Of a stretch of DNA of 64,000 bases, positions 33,783 through 42,349 are shown in pieces (positions within the stretch are counted from its first letter, which is position 1; every line of letters starts with the position of its first letter). The DNA is taken from contig NZ_LMXH01000002.1 in assembly GCF_001541095.1 (NCBI RefSeq), positions 181,010 through 245,009 on the forward strand. The letters run 5' to 3'. This DNA comes from Paenibacillus sp. FJAT-26967 (GTDB lineage: Bacteria > Bacillota > Bacilli > Paenibacillales > NBRC-103111). Both the position numbers and the translations under genes were made by a program. The notes below the pieces were generated by a model. The model ran no database searches. It saw nothing but the letters and a program-made list of their open reading frames with translations, and had not been told where the DNA came from.

Positions 33783-33886
33783 ACATTTCTCGCGTGGCAG
33801 AGAGCAAGCAATCGTTTTACAAGAACATCTACGAGAACAGCCCGGTGATCGCAACAAATACGACTTTATAGAAGGAGGACGGTCTG

Positions 33887-34927
33887 ATGACGGCGAATGG
33901 TACCATTCAGCGGGCAATCTCGATACTCATTGGAGGCGGGAATTTATCTCGCGAAGAAGCAAGGGAACTTATGATTACGGTGATGGATGGAGAAGCGACT
34001 CCGGCACAAATCGGCAGCGTGCTGACGGCAATGAGAATCAAAGGGGAAACCATTGAGGAATTGACCGGCTTCGCTGAAGCTATGAGAGTGAAAGCGGCGT
34101 CGGTCCATACGGTCCAGCACAACCTGCTTGATACTTGCGGAACAGGTGGAGATGGCGCAGATACTTTTAACATTTCGACTGCTTCTGCCATTGTTGCGGC
34201 TGCAGGCGGCATCCGTGTCGCTAAGCATGGGAACCGTGCGATGTCCAGTAAAAGCGGGAGCGCAGACGTTCTGGAGGCCCTCGGTGTGAACATCGAGCTG
34301 GATAGTACACAGGCCGCTCATTGTCTGGATCAGCTTGGTATTTGTTTCATGTTTGCGCAGCGGTACCATCAATCGATGAAACATGCTGCCGGCCCGCGCC
34401 GCGAGCTCGGAGTGCGTACGGTCTTTAATCTTCTCGGACCGCTTACGAATCCGGCTGGTGCCGACCGTCAAGTGATGGGTGTGTTTGACCGCAGTAAAAC
34501 AGAACTTGTCGCTAATGCGCTCGGAGCGCTCGGACTTAAAAGAGCCGTGGTCGTAGCCAGCTATGACGGTTTGGACGAAATCAGCATCTCGGCACCCACT
34601 CAAATTACGGAACTTAAGGACGGAACGATTCGTACGTATTCCGTATCTCCCGATGATTTGGGAATTCAAAGTCATGATCTTCATCTTATCAAAGGCGGAG
34701 ATGCCGGTGAAAACGCGGATATTATCCGACGCATTTTCATAGGAGACAAAGGTGCGCACAGAGAGATCGTGCTTGCCAATGCCGGAGCTTGCTTCTACGT
34801 AACAGGCTCGGCAGGAACATTGCAGGAAGGCGTGAAGCTGGCTGCGGACGTGATAGACAGCGGCAGAGCCATGGAAAAATTACAGCAATTAGCCCACTAT
34901 ACAGGAGATTTGAGCTATGTTTCTTGA
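33887..34927 (+). CDS. trpD: Anthranilate phosphoribosyltransferase
   Basis: 346 residues. DTCGTGGDGADTFNIST (PRPP site), KHGNRAMSSKSGSADVLEALG, GPLTNPAG. RBS GAAGGAGGACGG. It is the first structural gene after the TRAP leader, where trpE would be expected. Overlaps trpC by 11 bases. Confidence 0.96.
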   Translation: MTANGTIQRAISILIGGGNLSREEARELMITVMDGEATPAQIGSVLTAMRIKGETIEELTGFAEAMRVKAASVHTVQHNLLDTCGTGGDGADTFNISTASAIVAAAGGIRVAKHGNRAMSSKSGSADVLEALGVNIELDSTQAAHCLDQLGICFMFAQRYHQSMKHAAGPRRELGVRTVFNLLGPLTNPAGADRQVMGVFDRSKTELVANALGALGLKRAVVVASYDGLDEISISAPTQITELKDGTIRTYSVSPDDLGIQSHDLHLIKGGDAGENADIIRRIFIGDKGAHREIVLANAGACFYVTGSAGTLQEGVKLAADVIDSGRAMEKLQQLAHYTGDLSYVS

Positions 34928-35717
34928 ACGAATTGTCGCAACAAAGCGCGAAGAAGTGCAGGAGCTTCAGACTCGTATTACCACAGCTGAGCTGGAGCGC
35001 CAAATTTCAGATTTAAAAGAGTGCCGCGGATTTGAACAGGCGCTCCGTACAAGACGTAACCGCAAGACGGGCTTAATCGCAGAGGTCAAGAAGGCGTCGC
35101 CTTCCAAGGGCTTGATCCGGGCGGATTTTGATCCGGTACGTTTAGCCGAAGCGTACACACAAGCAGGAACAGACTGCATATCCGTTCTTACGGACGTTCA
35201 ATATTTTCAAGGCGCCAATGATTACTTGAGTGCAGTCCGTGAAGCGGTTCATGTGCCGCTGCTGCGCAAAGATTTCATTATTCACCCGGCACAGATCCTT
35301 GAGGCTCGTGTCATTGGAGCAGACGCTATTCTCTTGATCGCTTCTATTCTTAATCGCGCTGAAATGAAACAATTCATGGGTCTAGCCCGTGATTATGGCA
35401 TGGATGTGCTGGTCGAAGTGCATGACCGCCGTGAGATGGAGACTGTTTTGGAATTGGATGCGACTCTAGTCGGGATTAATAACCGCAACTTGAAAACTTT
35501 CGTTACCGACATACGGACCACGGAAGAACTGGCTTCCATCGTTCCGAAGGATCGGCTGCTTGTGAGCGAGAGCGGCATTTCAACCCATGATGATCTGGAC
35601 TTTGTGTCTAAGTCTGGTGCAGGTGCAGTACTGATCGGAGAGCATTTTATGAGACAGCCGGATGTAAGTCAGGCAGTTGAAGATTTGATGGGGAAAATGG
35701 AAGGTATCCGGGCCTAG
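34917..35717 (+). CDS. trpC: Indole-3-glycerol phosphate synthase
   Basis: 266-residue TIM barrel: IAEVKKASPSKGLI, LRKDFIIHPAQI, LVEVHDRREME, GINNRNLKTF, SESGI and GAGAVLIGEHFM. Translationally coupled to trpD. A perfect ATCCGGGC/GCCCGGAT hairpin spans its stop codon (35706-35724). Confidence 0.96.
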   Translation: MFLERIVATKREEVQELQTRITTAELERQISDLKECRGFEQALRTRRNRKTGLIAEVKKASPSKGLIRADFDPVRLAEAYTQAGTDCISVLTDVQYFQGANDYLSAVREAVHVPLLRKDFIIHPAQILEARVIGADAILLIASILNRAEMKQFMGLARDYGMDVLVEVHDRREMETVLELDATLVGINNRNLKTFVTDIRTTEELASIVPKDRLLVSESGISTHDDLDFVSKSGAGAVLIGEHFMRQPDVSQAVEDLMGKMEGIRA

Positions 35718-35753
35718 CCCGGATGCGCTCCTTTTCTTTTTTTACAGGAAAGA

Positions 35754-35782
35754 TTGATTATCCAAGGTGCGGGCCTTATATA
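35754..35782 (+). promoter_or_regulatory. Candidate internal promoter before trpF
   Basis: TTGATT, 17-bp spacer, TATATA in the 144-base trpC-trpF gap. It could give TRAP-independent trpFBA-hisC-tyrA expression. Confidence 0.5.
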
Positions 35783-35861
35783 TACAGCGGTTCGTAAACA
35801 GGGTTCTTCTGCAGGAGATTTAAATTTCCGAAACTCTCTCACGTTCTCAAGGAGTGATTAA

Positions 35862-36665
35862 ATGAGTGGTATAAATGTGGCTACGGATGTAAAAATTTGT
35901 GGACTTCAAAGCGTTGAAGTGTTAAAATCTATCGTACATCTCCCGATTGATCAGATCGGGTTTGTTTTTGCACCGAGCAGGCGCAGAGTAACGGCGGGAC
36001 AGGCTGCGGACATGATTTCTTTTCTGAAGCAATCTTCCGAATCAGGCGGTCCGATTCCCTTAACAGTCGGTGTATTCGTAAACCCGGCGCTGGATGAATT
36101 GGCTGAAATTCTGGCTGTTGCCCCTCTGGACATCGTACAATTTCACGGCGATGAGACACCTGAGAATTGCGCTTTAATCAAGGAACGTTTTCAGGTTCAG
36201 CTCTGGAAAGTGGCATCGATTCAAAATCAGGAGCAGCAGGGTGAACCCGGCTCTTTTTCCAATAGTCAACCTAGTAGTCCGGATCGTGTAAACAACAGCG
36301 CAGTTAGGGCTGTGGAAGATAGGAAATCAGAATATGTGCATTCGGTTATTAATCGGCTTATTCCGTACAAGGATATAGTGGATGCTGTGCTGGTCGATAC
36401 CTTTGATCCCGTATACGGGGGCGGATCGGGACGCACTTTTGCATGGGACTGTATCCCGGAAGTACAGAGGTGGGCACGCTCGCAGGGCTTGCCCGTGATC
36501 GTTGCCGGAGGATTGAATGTGGATAATGTTGGCGGGCTGGTGGATACTTACCGGCCTGATGGCGTTGATGTATCCAGCGGAGTTGAAACACAGGGAGTCA
36601 AAGATATTGCTAAAATCGCAGCTTTTGTGGGAAGGGTGAAGAAAAATGGCAACAGTACTACCTGA
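35862..36665 (+). CDS. trpF: Phosphoribosylanthranilate isomerase with an insertion
   Basis: 267 residues versus about 200-220 for typical TrpF. Core motifs: [57 protein letters not shown] and [11 protein letters not shown] polar, Ser/Gln/Asn-rich insertion occupies roughly residues 122-158 ([16 protein letters not shown] onward), in a loop before the LVDT strand. Start ATG 35862 with CAAGGAGTG. Overlaps trpB by 20 bases. Confidence 0.93.
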   Translation: MSGINVATDVKICGLQSVEVLKSIVHLPIDQIGFVFAPSRRRVTAGQAADMISFLKQSSESGGPIPLTVGVFVNPALDELAEILAVAPLDIVQFHGDETPENCALIKERFQVQLWKVASIQNQEQQGEPGSFSNSQPSSPDRVNNSAVRAVEDRKSEYVHSVINRLIPYKDIVDAVLVDTFDPVYGGGSGRTFAWDCIPEVQRWARSQGLPVIVAGGLNVDNVGGLVDTYRPDGVDVSSGVETQGVKDIAKIAAFVGRVKKNGNSTT

Positions 36666-37854
36666 TGAACATGGAAGATATGGCCGTTTTGGAGGGAAAT
36701 ATGTTCCAGAGACGCTGATGAATGCTTTGATCGAATTGGAGGATGCGTACCGCAAATATGCGCAGGATCCCGAGTTCGTTAGTGAGGTCCAGGCGCTTCT
36801 GCACGATTATTCCGGAAGACCGACACGTCTTTATTACGCGGAGCGTTTATCGGAGAAGCTCGGTGGAGCGAAGATTTATTTGAAACGTGAGGATTTAAAC
36901 CATACAGGAGCCCATAAAATCAATAATACGATCGGCCAGGCGCTTCTTGCCAAGCGTATGGGCAAAACGAAAGTGATTGCCGAGACGGGAGCGGGCCAGC
37001 ATGGTGTGGCGACTGCCACGGTAGCGGCCCTGCTCGGCTTAGAATGCAAGGTCTTCATGGGCGAAGAAGACATGAAACGCCAGCAGCTTAATGTTTTCCG
37101 TATGCGTCTGCTAGGCACTGAAGTAGTTCCGGTACTTTCGGGTACACGCACGCTCAAAGATGCGTGTAATGAGACGCTGCGTTACTGGGTAAGCAATGTG
37201 CAGGATACGTACTATATCCTTGGCTCCGTAACAGGACCTCATCCGTATCCGATGATCGTGCGTGATTTTCAGCGTGTAATCGGGGATGAGACCCGTTCTC
37301 AAATCCTGGAGCTTGAGGGGAAACTTCCGCATACAGTAATTGCGTGTGTCGGGGGAGGCAGCAACGCGATGGGGATGTTCTATCCGTTCGTAGAGGATAA
37401 AGATGTCCGCCTGATCGCGACGGAAGCAGCTGGTAGCGGCATTGACACCGAAGAACATGCAGCAACGATGACTAAGGGAAGCCCCGGGGTCTTTCAAGGC
37501 TCGCTCAGCTATGTTCTGCAGGATGAATACGGACAGGTTATGCCGGCACATTCCATATCCGCGGGTCTTGATTATCCGGGTGTAGGTCCGGAACATGCTT
37601 ATTTGAAAGATTTGCAGCGTGCGGAGTATTTGCCGATCACGGATGCGGAAGCGTTGGAGGCTCTCCAACTCCTCTGCCGTACTGAGGGAATTATTCCTGC
37701 GCTTGAAAGCTCCCACGCGGTTGCACAGGCCATGAAGACGGCACCCACTATGTCCGAGGATCAAATTCTGGTAATTTGCCTGTCGGGCCGCGGGGACAAA
37801 GACGTGGAAGCGATTATGGGGTATCTCGGAGGTGCTGACAATGAATCGCATTGA
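36646..37854 (+). CDS. trpB: Tryptophan synthase beta chain
   Basis: 402 residues. PLP lysine K91 in [10 protein letters not shown], phosphate-binding [21 protein letters not shown]. Uses indole and serine. Overlaps trpF upstream and trpA (14 bases) downstream. Confidence 0.97.
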   Translation: MATVLPDEHGRYGRFGGKYVPETLMNALIELEDAYRKYAQDPEFVSEVQALLHDYSGRPTRLYYAERLSEKLGGAKIYLKREDLNHTGAHKINNTIGQALLAKRMGKTKVIAETGAGQHGVATATVAALLGLECKVFMGEEDMKRQQLNVFRMRLLGTEVVPVLSGTRTLKDACNETLRYWVSNVQDTYYILGSVTGPHPYPMIVRDFQRVIGDETRSQILELEGKLPHTVIACVGGGSNAMGMFYPFVEDKDVRLIATEAAGSGIDTEEHAATMTKGSPGVFQGSLSYVLQDEYGQVMPAHSISAGLDYPGVGPEHAYLKDLQRAEYLPITDAEALEALQLLCRTEGIIPALESSHAVAQAMKTAPTMSEDQILVICLSGRGDKDVEAIMGYLGGADNESH

Positions 37855-38668
37855 TTTGAAATTCGCAGAGCTGAAAGCCGCGGGCAAGAATGCTCTAATC
37901 CCGTTTATTACAGCGGGAGACCCGACACTGGATCATACGCTGGATATCATTCTGGAACTTGAGAAGTCCGGCGCGGACATCGTTGAGCTGGGGGTCCCTT
38001 ACTCGGACCCTCTCGCCGACGGTCCTATTATCCAGGAATCTTCCGGACGTGCTCTACGCGGCGCTGTTAACGTGCTGGATGTTATAGAACTTGCCCGGAA
38101 GGCCCGAAGTGCCGGTTCCGAGCTGCCGTTCATTTTGTTCACTTATTTCAACCCGCTGCTTCGTATCGGTCTTGAACGTGTATTCAAGCTGATGAGCGAG
38201 AATGAAATCAGCGGAGCGATCATTCCGGATCTCCCCATGGAAGAAGATTCGGAAGCTAAGCAGCTCGCAGAGCAGTACGGCATCCATCTGATTCCGCTCG
38301 TAGCGCCGACGTCGAAGAATCGCGTGCAGCAGATCGTATCGCGGGCTTCCGGCTTCATCTACTGCGTCTCTTCACTCGGAGTGACAGGCGTCCGCTCGGA
38401 ATTTCATACCGGAATCGACGAATTCCTTGCATCCGTGAAGGCGGCTACCGAGCTTCCGATCGCGATCGGCTTCGGTATTCAGAGCCGGGAGCAGGTGGAA
38501 CGCTTCGAGAAGACGTGTGATGCTATAGTAGTCGGCAGCGCTATTGTACGCCGGATCGGGGAGCAGGAACACCGTCTTAATGACGAGAGCACCAAGCAGG
38601 AGGCATTATCCAAGATTGGTGATTTTATTAGAGAGCTTAAAGGAACGTCCTTTCAGCCTCAGAACTGA
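37841..38668 (+). CDS. trpA: Tryptophan synthase alpha chain
   Basis: 275-residue TIM barrel. ITAGDPTLD, catalytic glutamate in [17 protein letters not shown], catalytic aspartate in IIPDLPMEE, and [12 protein letters not shown] 37841 follows CGGAGGTG; an in-frame GTG at 37832 would overlap that RBS. Confidence 0.97.
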   Translation: MNRIDLKFAELKAAGKNALIPFITAGDPTLDHTLDIILELEKSGADIVELGVPYSDPLADGPIIQESSGRALRGAVNVLDVIELARKARSAGSELPFILFTYFNPLLRIGLERVFKLMSENEISGAIIPDLPMEEDSEAKQLAEQYGIHLIPLVAPTSKNRVQQIVSRASGFIYCVSSLGVTGVRSEFHTGIDEFLASVKAATELPIAIGFGIQSREQVERFEKTCDAIVVGSAIVRRIGEQEHRLNDESTKQEALSKIGDFIRELKGTSFQPQN

Positions 38669-38705
38669 AAAACTATGGATAACGACTAACGCGAGGTGAA
38701 AGAAA

Positions 38706-39812
38706 GTGCAAGCTAAGCAGCAAGTGTTGAATCTACCCGTGTACCAGCCAGGTAAGCCGATTGAAGAGGTTAAGCGGGAACTGGGACTGACTAAAGTCAT
38801 TAAACTGGCGTCCAACGAAAATCCGTTCGGATGCTCATCGAAGGCTAAAGAGGCTATTCTTGCCGATCTTGAACATTTGAGCCTTTACCCGGATGGAGCC
38901 GGAGCAGAAGTTACACGGGCTGTAGCGGAGCATTACGGGTTTTCAGCCGATCAGCTTATTTTTGGAACCGGCTCAGATGATGTTATTCTCATGATTGCGC
39001 GCGCCTATCTTCTACCGGGCGATGAAACGATTATGGCCTCGCATACGTTCCCACAATACAAACATAACGCGGAAATCGAAGGCGCCGTATCCATACAGGT
39101 GCCGCTTAAGGACGGTAAGCATGATCTGGATGCTATGCTGGAATGTGTGACGGAGCGGACCAAAATAATCTGGGTCTGCAATCCGAATAACCCGACAGGT
39201 ACAATCGTAAGTCATGATGAGCTGCTTGCTTTTATAGCTAAAATTCCTCCGAGCGTTATGGTCGTACTGGACGAAGCCTACTATGAATACGCAACGACAG
39301 CAGAGTATCCTCAGAGTCTGGAATTGCTTCAAGCGTATCCCAACCTGGTTATACTCCGTACTTTTTCCAAAATATACGGTCTGGCAGCACTAAGAGTCGG
39401 GTATGGAATCGGTCGCCCGGATGTCATCCGTACCATTAATCAGGTGCGAGAGCCTTTTAATACGTCGCGTCTTGCACAGGCAGCGGCAGCGGCAGCGATC
39501 CGTGATCAGCAATTTGTGGATCAGTGCCGCGTACGCAATGCCGAAGGATTGAAATATTTGGAGACGGAATTCCAACGTTTGAAGCTGACGTTCTTCCCGG
39601 CCCATGGGAATTTTATCATGGTGGACATCGGGCGTCCGTCCGGTCCTGTGTTCGATGCTCTTTTGAAGCAGGGAATCATTGTACGCAGTGGAGAAAAGCT
39701 TGATTTCCCCACTATGCTTCGTGTAACAGTAGGGAGCAGGGAGCAGAATGAAGCCTTCCTTCATGCTTTAGAAGGTATTCTTCAGGATTCTCCCAAGATT
39801 CATAATACTTAG
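38706..39812 (+). CDS. hisC: Histidinol-phosphate/aromatic aminotransferase
   Basis: 368-residue class I/II aminotransferase: ASNENPFGCSSKAKEA, CNPNNPTGT, DEAYYEY and PLP lysine in RTFSKIYGLAALRVGYG. In this cluster it also probably serves tyrosine/phenylalanine synthesis. GTG 38706 after GAGGTGAAAG. Confidence 0.95.
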   Translation: MQAKQQVLNLPVYQPGKPIEEVKRELGLTKVIKLASNENPFGCSSKAKEAILADLEHLSLYPDGAGAEVTRAVAEHYGFSADQLIFGTGSDDVILMIARAYLLPGDETIMASHTFPQYKHNAEIEGAVSIQVPLKDGKHDLDAMLECVTERTKIIWVCNPNNPTGTIVSHDELLAFIAKIPPSVMVVLDEAYYEYATTAEYPQSLELLQAYPNLVILRTFSKIYGLAALRVGYGIGRPDVIRTINQVREPFNTSRLAQAAAAAAIRDQQFVDQCRVRNAEGLKYLETEFQRLKLTFFPAHGNFIMVDIGRPSGPVFDALLKQGIIVRSGEKLDFPTMLRVTVGSREQNEAFLHALEGILQDSPKIHNT

Positions 39813-39829
39813 AGGAAAAGGTTAATTTC

Positions 39830-40918
39830 ATGACTACGATTTCAATATTCGGCGTCGGGCTGATTGGCGGCTCGCTCGCTTTGTGCTTCAAAGACAAACC
39901 GGATACGCGGGTTATCGGGCACTCCAATAATCCGATATCCGTAGACAATATGCTCAAGCACCGTATCGTGGATGAAGCGACGACTTCTATGCAAGAAGCG
40001 GCTGAAGCTGCAGATATCATTTTCCTTTGCGTACCTGTGGGAGCTCTGGAAACGTATCTGGTCCGTTTGAAGCAGTTTTCCTTACGTAAGGGATGCATTA
40101 TTACAGACGTAGGCAGCACGAAGCTGTCTGTGGTTGAGTGCGCCGAGAAACTGGGTTTCGAGGATGCATTTTTTATCGGGGGCCATCCCATGGCCGGTTC
40201 TGAACGCTCCGGTATGGAGGCAGCCTCTGCCCACTTGTTCGAGAATGCTTTCTATGTGCTGACTCCCGGTACGAACACGCCACCGACTGAGATTGATCGG
40301 CTGGCTAATCTGCTTGCATGGACACGCGCGCAGATCATACGGGTGGATGCCAGAGAGCATGATGATATTGTAGGGGCAATCAGCCATCTGCCGCACATTA
40401 TAGCGGTGGCGCTTGTGAATCAGATACGTTCCTATAATGAATCCAATGAGCTGTACAAGAACTTGGCGGCGGGGGGGTTCCGCGATATCACCAGGATCGG
40501 TTCGAGCGATCCTTCCATATGGCGTGATATCCTGGTCAATAACCGCACGGTACTGCTTAAGCTGTTGGATGATTGGGATCGTCAGATCTCGACATTCCGT
40601 GAACTGTTAATCAACGAGGATGGCGAAGGCATTCAGCGACAGTTCGAAACTTCCCGTGATTTCCGGAGACAGCTGCCGGACCGCCGAAAAGGCATGCTAA
40701 GTCCGCTGTATGATATTTATGCGGATATTCCGGATCATCCCGGAATGATCGGCCAGATTGCGACACTGCTGGGTAAGCACCGGCTTAATTTGAGCAATCT
40801 GGAGATTATTGAAAGCCGTCTGGATGTTCCTGGCGTTCTTAGGTTATCTTTTCGCGATCAAGAGACTGCAGAGCGGGCTTCTGCTCTTTTGAGCGAACAA
40901 TTCTCCATCCATGTGTAG
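39830..40918 (+). CDS. tyrA: Prephenate dehydrogenase with C-terminal ACT domain
   Basis: 362 residues. NAD-binding FGVGLIGGSLA, then DVGSTK, GGHPMAGSERSG and HD(D)IVGAISHLPH. A C-terminal ACT domain (about 295-362, YADIPDHPGMIGQIATLLG) likely senses tyrosine. Last gene of the supercluster; a terminator follows and no EPSP synthase gene is present. Confidence 0.95.
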   Translation: MTTISIFGVGLIGGSLALCFKDKPDTRVIGHSNNPISVDNMLKHRIVDEATTSMQEAAEAADIIFLCVPVGALETYLVRLKQFSLRKGCIITDVGSTKLSVVECAEKLGFEDAFFIGGHPMAGSERSGMEAASAHLFENAFYVLTPGTNTPPTEIDRLANLLAWTRAQIIRVDAREHDDIVGAISHLPHIIAVALVNQIRSYNESNELYKNLAAGGFRDITRIGSSDPSIWRDILVNNRTVLLKLLDDWDRQISTFRELLINEDGEGIQRQFETSRDFRRQLPDRRKGMLSPLYDIYADIPDHPGMIGQIATLLGKHRLNLSNLEIIESRLDVPGVLRLSFRDQETAERASALLSEQFSIHV

Positions 40919-40934
40919 CGATAACAGCTATAAT

Positions 40935-41003
40935 ACCTTCTTCCAGCGCTGAAGCGGATTCGATCCGTTTGATTCGCTAAGCACTGGAAGAAGGTTTTTC
41001 TTT
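40935..41003 (+). terminator. Terminator of the aro-trp-his-tyr cluster
   Basis: ACCTTCTTCCAG.GCT pairs with A.GC.CTGGAAGAAGGT around a long loop with an inner helix, then TTTTTCTTT. Confidence 0.88.
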
Positions 41004-41030
41004 GACTTTATCCAAACAATTGATTTAATT

Positions 41031-41045
41031 TCGAAAACGTTTACA
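41031..41045 (+). promoter_or_regulatory. Upstream cre-like box
   Basis: TCGAAAACGTTTACA matches the cre consensus WTGNAANCGNWNNCW at all but one defined position. It begins exactly 30 bp upstream of a second, perfect box. Confidence 0.55.
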
Positions 41046-41052
41046 AAAATCA

Positions 41053-41081
41053 TTGACATATTGTAAACGGATACATATAAT
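41053..41081 (+). promoter_or_regulatory. Full-consensus sigma-A promoter of a small RNA
   Basis: TTGACA (41053-41058), 17-bp spacer, TATAAT (41076-41081): no mismatch in either hexamer and optimal spacing. Confidence 0.9.
41061..41075 (+). promoter_or_regulatory. Perfect cre box between -35 and -10
   Basis: TTGTAAACGGATACA fits WTGNAANCGNWNNCW at every defined position and fills the promoter spacer, a position where CcpA binding represses. CGTTTACAA (41038-41046) and TTGTAAACG (41061-41069) are also an exact inverted repeat centred on the -35. Confidence 0.65.
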
Positions 41082-41087
41082 AAAAGT

Positions 41088-41161
41088 ACAGTATGGTTTC
41101 TCTCCACTCCTATCCGATAATCGCACAATGTGCAGCCACCTCCTTGAGGTGGTTTTTTTTT
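41088..41161 (+). ncRNA. Putative ~74-nt regulatory small RNA
   Basis: Lies between a consensus promoter and an intrinsic terminator (CCACCTC CTT GAGGTGG plus nine T, 41136-41161), with no coding sequence. The predicted RNA has a C/U-rich, probably single-stranded 5' part (TCTCTCCACTCCTATCC), a small GCAC/GTGC hairpin and the terminator. CACTCCT in the 5' part and CACCTCCTT in the terminator are complementary to Shine-Dalgarno sequences, a feature of Gram-positive sRNAs that block translation. Family unknown. It could also be an attenuated leader, but the next gene starts 237 bases beyond and has its own promoter. Confidence 0.65.
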
Positions 41162-41244
41162 GTTTCCAATTTCTGTGTTTGGTTTAAAACATAGAGGTGT
41201 CAGCTACAGCACGATCCGATCAAACGCTTGAATTACACAAAATT

Positions 41245-41273
41245 TTACAGTCATACATTAATTTTGATATAGT
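41245..41273 (+). promoter_or_regulatory. Candidate sigma-A promoter of the ECF sigma gene
   Basis: TTACAG, 17-bp spacer, TATAGT; 125 bases before the ECF start codon. No obvious ECF-type autoregulatory promoter was seen. The surrounding 41162-41397 region is AT-rich and otherwise empty. Confidence 0.45.
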
Positions 41274-41397
41274 GATAGCATGTTGTTGTAGAAAAAACCT
41301 AATTTTATCTGCAGAGCACGCAACTTTTAAGGTTCCTGCCAAGTACAAGTAGTATATAAGCGGGAGCCGGACGTATTGTGCAGGAGGGGTGCACGTT

Positions 41398-41976
41398 ATG
41401 ACGGATACCCAGTTAATTCGTGAAGTCAAGAATGGTAATGTAGAAAGATACAACGAGTTGATGCATCGATATGAGCGTAAGATTCTGGTCTTTATTTATC
41501 ATATGTTGAGGAATTCCCAACAGCAATTATTAGCAGAAGATTTGTGCAACGAGACGTTCTACAAAGCATACCGCAGCCTTCATTCATTTCGTGAAGTGGA
41601 AGCCACGTTCTCAACTTGGCTCTATACGATTGCACGCAATACCGTTCTGAGCGAGCTTCGCAAACATAAAATCGTGAAAATATCTCTTGATCATTGTGGT
41701 CATACCCCTCAAACTTCCTTTGAATCTTTACCGGAGCAAATGGTCATACGCAGCGAGAAAGTTTCGATGGTGCGCATCGCTATTAACAGATTGCCTGAGA
41801 AACAAAGGTCTGCCTTAATTCTGCGTGAATATGATCAGCTTGAATACCAGGAAATCGCTGTGATTCTTGGACAAACGGTTAGTTCGGTCAAATCGTTGTT
41901 GTTTCGTGCAAGGGCGAGTGTTAAGATTCAGCTTGAACCGTATTATGCAGAAAAGTGGCTGGATACGAGGGGATGA
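41398..41976 (+). CDS. ECF-type RNA polymerase sigma factor
   Basis: 192 residues. Region 2 (YNELMHRYERKILVFIYHML ... FYKAYRSLHSFREVEATFSTWLYTIARNTVLSELRK) binds the -10; region 4 (INRLPEKQRSALILREYDQL ... IAVILGQTVSSVKSLLFRAR) is the -35-reading HTH. ATG 41398 after CAGGAGGGG; GTG 41389 overlaps the RBS. A zinc-finger anti-sigma gene follows seven bases after the stop. It resembles the SigW/SigX class, but the regulon is unknown. Confidence 0.93.
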   Translation: MTDTQLIREVKNGNVERYNELMHRYERKILVFIYHMLRNSQQQLLAEDLCNETFYKAYRSLHSFREVEATFSTWLYTIARNTVLSELRKHKIVKISLDHCGHTPQTSFESLPEQMVIRSEKVSMVRIAINRLPEKQRSALILREYDQLEYQEIAVILGQTVSSVKSLLFRARASVKIQLEPYYAEKWLDTRG

Positions 41977-41983
41977 ATAGACG

Positions 41984-42295
41984 ATGAGATGTCATCACGT
42001 TAGGGCATGGCTTGCAAGTGGTGCAGGGGATTCCATAGACAATTCCAAAAGCAGGGCCGTAAAGCGCCACGCAGCAAAGTGTTCCAGCTGCGCGCATGAG
42101 ATGCGTCTATGGAAAGAGGCTGGCGAACTTCTCCGCCTGGTACTTGGGGATAAAGTGCCCCAGCCTCCCCATAACATCGCAGAAGCGGTTATGAAGAGAA
42201 TAAACAAGCAGAGTACCCCGGTATATTCGGGTAATGATACCTTTCATGAACGGTTCGACAAACTGGACGAAACGCAGTTTTTTTTGCTATGCTGA
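41984..42295 (+). CDS. Zinc-finger anti-sigma factor, apparently lacking its membrane anchor
   Basis: 103 residues. ZAS-type zinc site: C3 with H29-x3-C33-x2-C36 (RHAAKCSSCAHEM), which binds the partner ECF sigma. The protein stops at QFFLLC just where a membrane helix would be expected. Eight T (42278-42285) form a U-UUU-UUG slippery heptamer in frame. The -1 frame continues as FFFAMLIFVCAFGLREIVLG, a plausible transmembrane segment, ending at 42423 inside the next gene. So this is a soluble anti-sigma factor, a programmed-frameshift gene, or a recently truncated one. Confidence 0.75.
   Translation: MRCHHVRAWLASGAGDSIDNSKSRAVKRHAAKCSSCAHEMRLWKEAGELLRLVLGDKVPQPPHNIAEAVMKRINKQSTPVYSGNDTFHERFDKLDETQFFLLC
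42278..42285 (+). other. Possible -1 slippery site in the anti-sigma gene
   Basis: Run of eight T read as TTT TTT TTG; the last seven bases fit X-XXY-YYZ (U-UUU-UUG). Homopolymer sequencing error is the main alternative. Confidence 0.4.
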
Positions 42296-42349
42296 TTTTT
42301 GTTTGCGCTTTCGGACTAAGAGAGATAGTTTTAGGGGGGAATATTAAAC

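Noticed and set aside
33944-34759. 271-codon - strand frame inside trpD
   Set aside because: Antisense shadow of trpD with no start signals.
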